A stretch of 36,737 bases of DNA. Source: Methanoregula sp. (GTDB taxonomy: Archaea > Halobacteriota > Methanomicrobia > Methanomicrobiales > Methanospirillaceae). The translations under genes and the position numbers were made by a program. This document shows positions 32,255 to 36,737 of this stretch, piece after piece. The notes beneath the pieces were generated by a model that was not told where the DNA came from, ran no database searches, and saw only the letters and a program-made list of their open reading frames with translations. The first letter of the stretch is position 1. The number at the start of each line of letters is the position of its first letter. The DNA lies in contig JAKLEQ010000009.1 of NCBI GenBank assembly GCA_022711635.1, positions 1 through 36,737 of the forward strand. Reading direction: 5' to 3'.

Positions 32255-32965
32255 TTACCCGGTTCCCTGCCCGGCGTGCTTCTTCTCGTTCAAGCCGTCG
32301 CTGACGATCTTCCCGTCCTTGAGCCGGACGATCCGGTGAAAATATTCCTTGTGCCAGTCCTCGTGCGAGACCATGATGATGGTCTGCTTCATCTCCTCGT
32401 TGATCTCCCGGAAGAGATCGAGCACCATCCGGGAGTTCTCCGAGTCGAGGTTGGCGCACGGCTCATCGGCAAAGAGGATGTCCGGCTTGTTCACCATCGC
32501 CCGGGCGATGGAGACCCGCTGCTGCTGGCCGCCGGAGAGTTCCCGGGGGAGGTGGTCTTTGCGGTCGCACAGGCCGATCTTCTGCAGGATGGAGAAACTG
32601 TCCTTTGTCACCTGCTCTTCCGTCCGGTCTTTCCGGAGCATCGCGGGCAGCGAGACGTTCTCCAGCACGGTAAGGTCGGGGACGAGTGCGTAGTCCTGGA
32701 AGACGTAGCCGAGCTTGTAGAGCCGGAACATCGTCTTCTCGTAGTCGGTCAGGGTCGAGACATCGAGGCCGTCGATGAGGATCCGGCCGGAGGTGGGCTG
32801 GTCGAGGAGCCCCAGCAGGTGCAGGAGCGTGGTCTTGCCACTCCCGCTTGCTCCCATAATGCCGAGGAACTCCCCCTTCTCGATCGTAAGATCCAGTCCG
32901 TCGAGGGCCTTCACCTCAACGGCTCCCATGCGGTAGGTCCTCCGCAGACCGGTAATCTCGATCAT
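32255..32965 (-). CDS. ABC transporter ATPase, LolD/MacB type
   Basis: 236 residues. Walker A is G38-A-S-G-S-G-K-T-T46, Q loop Q90, signature L143-S-G-G-Q-Q-Q-R150, Walker B I-L-F-A-D-E-P (163-169) and switch H201. The order and the pattern around it place it with the MacB/LolD/FtsE ATPases that power FtsX-like permeases in mechanotransmission rather than classic transport. The D-loop reads P-C-A-N-L-D where T-G-N-L-D is usual. It starts one base after the permease stop, so the two are coupled. The C-terminal tail is short and basic. Confidence 0.95.
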   Translation of the reverse strand: MIEITGLRRTYRMGAVEVKALDGLDLTIEKGEFLGIMGASGSGKTTLLHLLGLLDQPTSGRILIDGLDVSTLTDYEKTMFRLYKLGYVFQDYALVPDLTVLENVSLPAMLRKDRTEEQVTKDSFSILQKIGLCDRKDHLPRELSGGQQQRVSIARAMVNKPDILFADEPCANLDSENSRMVLDLFREINEEMKQTIIMVSHEDWHKEYFHRIVRLKDGKIVSDGLNEKKHAGQGTG

Positions 32966-32966
32966 A

Positions 32967-34181
32967 TCAGGCCCTCATTGCAGACTGGATGTCCTCGCGG
33001 GAGACCTGGTATGCGGGGACATACCCGGCGACGACTGACGCCATGAACAGGATCAGGGAGTTCGTAAGATAGTCAAGGGGGGTCAGATACAGGGTCGCCG
33101 ACCACTCGGGTGTCACGATGGGATTGACGGAAAGGTAGACCCCGATCAGCGCGGTGATGATGATCCCGAAGAAAATACCAAGGAGCGACATGATGACGAC
33201 CTGCAGGCCGTACGTGTGCATGATGACCTCCTTATCCACCCCGATCGCTTTCAGGATCCCGATCTGCCGGCGGCTGTTGAGGGTCTTGATGGTGATGACG
33301 ATGAAGAGCACGACCGTGGTGATGATGATCCCGACGAGAAGGGAGACCATGTTGATGATGGCGAAGCTCTGCATGACGCTCCCCATTGCCTTCTTGAGGA
33401 GGTCGCCGGTCGTCTGCACATATTCGGTGACGCCGTACTGCTGGAGCGTGTCCTTGATATACTTCTCGTCATAGCCGGGCTTCGCTTTGACCGTGATATA
33501 CTCGGCGTAATCGAGGGGCTTTCCTTCCACCAGCTCCATGTCGGACCAGGTCACAAAGACGTTGTTGTCCGTGGAGCTCCAGCCGGTGGAGTAAATCCCC
33601 TTCACCCGGTAGTCTTTGGTGTACCCGTTGCCGTACTCGATGGTGATCGCGTCCCCGACGCGGACCCCGCCGAGCGAGGCCTGGAACTCGTCCTCCTGCT
33701 TGATGGTTGCGTCTCCTGCAACCGGCTTTCCGATGATGACCTCCCCGGTGTCGTCCTCGCCAAGGTAGCTGCCGGTGACCATCTTCGAGTACAGGGGAGA
33801 GACGTATTTCTCGTCACCGGGCTTGATCGCCTTCACGGAGACCCCGAGGACCCGCTGGCGGTACTTGAGGGTCGCCCCCTTGGAGAAGTGGGGCGTTGCC
33901 CGCGCGACGCCGGGCATGCTGTTGATGCGGTCGAGCGTTGCGTCGAGGTCCGTCACGTACTGTTCGCCGGACTTGGGGGCGACGAGAACGTTGCCGACCT
34001 CGTAGTCCACGATCTGGGTGATGATCCCTTCCCCGATCCCGTTGAAGAGGCCGGGCAGGAAGACCATGTTCGTGAAACACATCGCAATGATGATGACGGT
34101 TAAGACCACGCTCGACCTGCTCCCCCGCTGGAGCGACCGCAGGGCAAGCAGGAACGCAACGCCTAACTCTTTCTTTCCCAT
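32967..34181 (-). CDS. FtsX/MacB-type ABC permease
   Basis: 404 residues. TM1 (about 25-48) is followed by a large extracytoplasmic MacB-like domain (50-270), then three C-terminal membrane segments: about 275-300, 325-350 and 370-395. The cytoplasmic loop R-R-Q-I-G-I-L-K-A-I-G-V after TM2 is the FtsX-family coupling motif that contacts the ATPase. The gene overlaps the preceding COG1361-like gene by 19 bases and precedes the ATPase by one base. With the secreted partner protein, this suggests a machine handling envelope proteins, lipids or small peptides in an archaeal single-membrane cell. Its substrate is not determined. Confidence 0.93.
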   Translation of the reverse strand: MGKKELGVAFLLALRSLQRGSRSSVVLTVIIIAMCFTNMVFLPGLFNGIGEGIITQIVDYEVGNVLVAPKSGEQYVTDLDATLDRINSMPGVARATPHFSKGATLKYRQRVLGVSVKAIKPGDEKYVSPLYSKMVTGSYLGEDDTGEVIIGKPVAGDATIKQEDEFQASLGGVRVGDAITIEYGNGYTKDYRVKGIYSTGWSSTDNNVFVTWSDMELVEGKPLDYAEYITVKAKPGYDEKYIKDTLQQYGVTEYVQTTGDLLKKAMGSVMQSFAIINMVSLLVGIIITTVVLFIVITIKTLNSRRQIGILKAIGVDKEVIMHTYGLQVVIMSLLGIFFGIIITALIGVYLSVNPIVTPEWSATLYLTPLDYLTNSLILFMASVVAGYVPAYQVSREDIQSAMRA

Positions 34182-35464
34182 GGGAATGTACCCTCGCTGT
34201 TTTTCCGGGGGAGGTACCAGTACCGGTACCCGGCGAACCCGACAATCGCGAGGATGACGAGGAGGAGGAGGATCGTTCCGGTAGTGTCCGTCGGCGGCAC
34301 CCGTAGGTTCATCTGCCGGGTCATCGCATGTTCGCCCATGTCGTCGGTGTAGTGGATCGTGAGGTTGTAGGGATGGTTGCCTGCTTCCGCCCCTTCGAGG
34401 AGGAAGATGACAGGGGCATCGTTGCCCGGCTTGATCTTGCCGATGAAGGCCTCTTTTACCCCTTCTGCCGGCAGGTCGATCGTTGCCGAGACCTGTTTTG
34501 CCTCACCGGTGCCGGTGTTCTCGATCCGGATCGTGAGGTCGAAGGGTGTCCCTTCGGTCAGCCGGGCTGGGCTTGTGTCGACCGTAACGAAGCCGAGTTC
34601 CGCTTTGCCCTTCACGTAGACCTCGACAACCTCGTCCTGGTGCTTGATGCTCCCGTCCGGGAGCTGGTAGTCAAAGCCGAGGTTGATCTTCTGCAGGCCG
34701 GTCGGGGCAGTACGGTCGGTCAGGAAATCGATCGTGACGTTCTTCGATCCCCCGCCCTCGATATCGTGCAGGGTGAGCGTATTGGACCCCGCAACCCCCA
34801 TCGAACTCGAGCTGGTGTTGACCGCCACCACAACCTGCCCGGCACGGAGGATACCCTCGTTCGTTATCTTCAGGGAAACCGAGAAGTCGTCCCCGGGATT
34901 GACGGTCTCGGGAAGACTCTTCCCAACGACGAGAGTCGGGGCGCGGAGGACCTGGTTCTGTGCGTTCACGTTGACGAGCACCGGGTAGCGGACGCTCTTG
35001 CCGCCATTGATGTCCACCCAGACCTCCGGGAAGTAGATCCCTTCTTTTGCCGGGGCCTGGATCGCAAACGTCACGGTCGATGCCTGCCCGGGGCCGAGCG
35101 ACCCGAACCTGCGGTACGATTCCGAGAGGCTCGTAACCCCGTTCTCTTCGAGGACGATCGCGTCGATCTGGACCGGGATATCGGTATTCCGGATGGTCTC
35201 GATGCCGCCACCGGTCGTGCTCCCGGTCGATTCCTGGACCGTTGCCGTTGTTGCGGTGCTGCGGATGATGACGGAGATTGTCCCGTAATCGCCGGGCGCA
35301 AGGACGGCCGGCGTGACCGTGTAGCTCTCGACAAAGACCGTCGGCTCGTCCTCTGCGGCCGCAACCGGTGCAGCGAGGACGAAAAGCCCGAGCAGGATAC
35401 CTGCCATGATGCTTGTCCAGATGGTTCTTCTGTTTTCTTTCCTTGTATGGTAAGTGACGTTCAT
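34163..35464 (-). CDS. Secreted, membrane-anchored CARDB-like protein (COG1361)
   Basis: 433 residues. A signal peptide spans about 12-37 (hydrophobic I-M-A-G-I-L-L-G-L-F-V-L-A-A, cleavage near A-A-A-E). The body is built of immunoglobulin-like beta domains (CARDB/NEW3 type): repeated L-x-P-G and I-x-N-T/E-G-x-x-x-A patterns, such as L-K-I-T-N-E-G-I-L-R-A-G and I-R-I-E-N-T-G-T-G-E-A. A C-terminal TM (about 403-421) is followed by a short basic tail, so the domains face outside. ATGA overlap with the upstream gene and 19-base overlap with the permease tie it to the ABC system, probably as its extracytoplasmic partner. Confidence 0.85.
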   Translation of the reverse strand: MNVTYHTRKENRRTIWTSIMAGILLGLFVLAAPVAAAEDEPTVFVESYTVTPAVLAPGDYGTISVIIRSTATTATVQESTGSTTGGGIETIRNTDIPVQIDAIVLEENGVTSLSESYRRFGSLGPGQASTVTFAIQAPAKEGIYFPEVWVDINGGKSVRYPVLVNVNAQNQVLRAPTLVVGKSLPETVNPGDDFSVSLKITNEGILRAGQVVVAVNTSSSSMGVAGSNTLTLHDIEGGGSKNVTIDFLTDRTAPTGLQKINLGFDYQLPDGSIKHQDEVVEVYVKGKAELGFVTVDTSPARLTEGTPFDLTIRIENTGTGEAKQVSATIDLPAEGVKEAFIGKIKPGNDAPVIFLLEGAEAGNHPYNLTIHYTDDMGEHAMTRQMNLRVPPTDTTGTILLLLVILAIVGFAGYRYWYLPRKNSEGTFPWERKS

Positions 35465-36309
35465 ACTGCTATCAGCGTGATGGAACCAAGACCCTGGTCC
35501 AGGGTGATCTCATTGACTTCCCTCGATGCGGAAAATCCCGGCATGACATAGGTATGATCGGACTCGATAAATCCGGGCCCGGTGATATCTCCGATACCCT
35601 GATCCACCCGGATCCTCGTATTACTCCCCCGCGGGATAGAGAGGGTGAGGTCGCCGACACCGTTTGCGATCGCGGCATCGAACCGTCCGCCCTGGTAACC
35701 GCCAAGATCGATGACGGTGTCTCCGGCACCGGTATCGACGGAAAGGGTTTCGAGGTTGAGCGTGCCAAGCATGAGGGTGTTCTCTCCTGCCCCGAGGTTC
35801 ACAGCGAGGCGGATCGGGATCTTCCCGTTCAGGCTGACCTCCCAGGTGTCGGCGTGGTGGTTTATCAACGACTCCTTCTTACGGTGTTCTCCCCTGTCGG
35901 TCAGGGTTGCGGATATCCGGGAATTGTTCGTCTCCAGAACGAGATCCGGCTGCCATGCGGGGTCCTGCGGGAAGTATGTCACCTCCATGAGTGCGGAGTC
36001 TGGCGCATTTCCCGTGAGCGTGAGATCCCCGGCCCCCAGCAGGATCGTCACGTCCCCAGCCTTCGCTCCATCCAGCGGGATCGTCGTCGTGCTGGGGGTG
36101 AGGTTGGTGCTGGGCCGCAGGAGCGTGACGCCATGATCGGCCGAGCGGGGGAATCCCTCGGTGAGCGCAAGGATGCCGCACCCGATGGCAAACGATACGA
36201 TTGTGATTGCGATCAGCCAGAGGACGACCCGGGTCATGTTGAGACGGGAAAGATACCCGCTCAGGGTCTCAACGGAGAAGACCCGCTGTTCCTTTCCACC
36301 GTCAGTCAT
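35461..36309 (-). CDS. Membrane-anchored beta-repeat protein, LiaF/toast-rack-like
   Basis: 282 residues from the ATG at 36309, six bases after GGAGAG; longer frames upstream belong to the preceding gene. One membrane segment lies at about 27-49. The outer part is a run of short strands with repeated L-G-A-G-D/E, I-A-N-G-V-G-D-L and Q-G-I-G-D-I motifs, the pattern of DUF4097/LiaF-like beta solenoids found in bacterial envelope-stress proteins. N-glycosylation sequons are present (for example N-N-S near 147). ATGA overlaps join it to both the DUF1700-like gene upstream and the CARDB-like gene downstream. Role: likely envelope sensing or scaffold, inferred from fold and context. Confidence 0.78.
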   Translation of the reverse strand: MTDGGKEQRVFSVETLSGYLSRLNMTRVVLWLIAITIVSFAIGCGILALTEGFPRSADHGVTLLRPSTNLTPSTTTIPLDGAKAGDVTILLGAGDLTLTGNAPDSALMEVTYFPQDPAWQPDLVLETNNSRISATLTDRGEHRKKESLINHHADTWEVSLNGKIPIRLAVNLGAGENTLMLGTLNLETLSVDTGAGDTVIDLGGYQGGRFDAAIANGVGDLTLSIPRGSNTRIRVDQGIGDITGPGFIESDHTYVMPGFSASREVNEITLDQGLGSITLIAV

Positions 36310-36737
36310 GGTATACTCTCCGTACCGGTGATAATGCTGATGTTCCACCGGAGGTATCGCAGGGCGATACGGTAGAAGAACCGTGCAAGGTAGAAGTCCC
36401 CGATGACGAGCAGGAGCCCGAGCGTCGTGATCCCGATGGAGAGGAACACGACGGAGAACGGCGACTGCCAGACCGCAACGGCGGTAATCCCCGTAACCTG
36501 GAGGAGCGCAAGTACGAATGCAACCGGCCCGAAGATCGCACATACAACCCCGACAAGCGCGATGACGAACAGGATTACGACGAGAAGGATGAACGGGAAT
36601 ACGACAAAGACCAGGTTGAAGAGGCCGAGACCGAGCGTTGCGACGACCGCATGCAGGAGGTTTTTGCAGCTCTTAACATCTTCCGCTTTTTTGACGAGAT
36701 GGGTTGCCCGGATCTCCCGTGCAAGATCCTCGGGGGA
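36306..36737 (-). CDS. DUF1700-like membrane protein, C-terminal 143 residues; start outside window
   Basis: The open frame enters at the right edge (36737) and ends at 36306, so the N-terminus is missing. Visible: a charged amphipathic stretch S-P-E-D-L-A-R-E-I-R-A, then three or four hydrophobic segments (about residues 28-50, 52-74, 88-111 and the following short one) and a basic end R-Y-L-R-W-N-I-S. This matches the HAAS/DUF1700 type, often paired with PadR regulators and toast-rack proteins in bacteria. A PadR gene could lie beyond the edge. Its stop overlaps the next start as ATGA. Confidence 0.7.
   Translation of the reverse strand, partial: SPEDLAREIRATHLVKKAEDVKSCKNLLHAVVATLGLGLFNLVFVVFPFILLVVILFVIALVGVVCAIFGPVAFVLALLQVTGITAVAVWQSPFSVVFLSIGITTLGLLLVIGDFYLARFFYRIALRYLRWNISIITGTESIP

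Noticed and set aside
1-36737. CRISPR array or insertion sequence
   Set aside because: No regularly spaced repeats, cas genes or transposase-like frames were seen on either strand.

Overview
The window is a dense, high-G+C chromosomal segment of a methanogenic euryarchaeon, most likely from the order Methanomicrobiales and close to the Methanoregula/Methanosphaerula/Methanolinea group. The evidence is archaeal-type ribosomal proteins (uS11, uS4, uS13, uS15, eS1), archaeal RNA polymerase subunit D, a KEOPS Pcc1 subunit, archaeal RecJ/GAN-like DHH nuclease, archaeal phosphoglycerate mutase, deoxyhypusine synthase, hydrogenase maturation factor HypF, COG1202 helicase and PAS-rich methanogen-style sensor kinases. 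Species cannot be fixed from sequence alone. No plasmid, phage, insertion sequence or CRISPR signature was seen. The longest gene-free gap is about 250 bases.

Layout, left to right. (1) 1-1868, minus strand: tRNA-Ser(GCT), then rps13, rps4, rps11 and the 5' part of rpoD, a conserved translation/transcription operon. (2) 2034-4082: a membrane sensor kinase (CHASE4-PAS-ATPase) whose expected phosphoacceptor His is replaced by Thr. (3) 4257-5321: deoxyhypusine synthase. (4) 5374-9328, minus strand: five consecutive genes made almost entirely of CBS domains (about 18 domains), one with a C-terminal zinc ribbon. (5) 9569-10631: Era-like GTPase OapA and zinc-ribbon OapC. (6) 10640-14801: a HEPN-like protein with an R-N-x3-H motif on the minus strand, divergent from a MarR-MATE-MFS efflux locus. 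(7) 15001-17608: rps15, recJ-like DHH nuclease, pcc1 and rps3ae. (8) 17707-20651: apgM, a beta-helix (bactofilin-like) protein split by a hydrophobic helix, and a Rossmann methyltransferase-like protein. (9) 20902-24345, minus strand: two winged-helix proteins and a COG1202 helicase, divergent from hypF. (10) 26702-28794: a small coiled-coil protein, a radical SAM-TRAM protein and a zinc-ribbon membrane protein. (11) 28901-32093: a HisKA_2 histidine kinase overlapping its REC-PAS-PAS partner. (12) 32255-36737, minus strand: an envelope operon of a DUF1700-like membrane protein (partial), a membrane-anchored beta-repeat protein, a secreted COG1361/CARDB-like protein, a MacB/FtsX-type permease and its LolD-type ATPase.

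The housekeeping blocks (ribosome, tRNA modification, replication/repair nuclease, glycolysis, hypusination, hydrogenase maturation) alternate with sensing and envelope blocks. The most unusual parts are the all-CBS operon, the Thr-for-His sensor kinase, the HEPN-like gene, the split beta-helix protein, the oapA-oapC pair without oapB, and the five-gene envelope operon. Most genes are tightly packed with ATGA or TGATG overlaps, and several starts are decided by clear GGAGG/GGTGA sites. Long ORFs on the opposite strand of known genes are high-G+C shadows and were left out.
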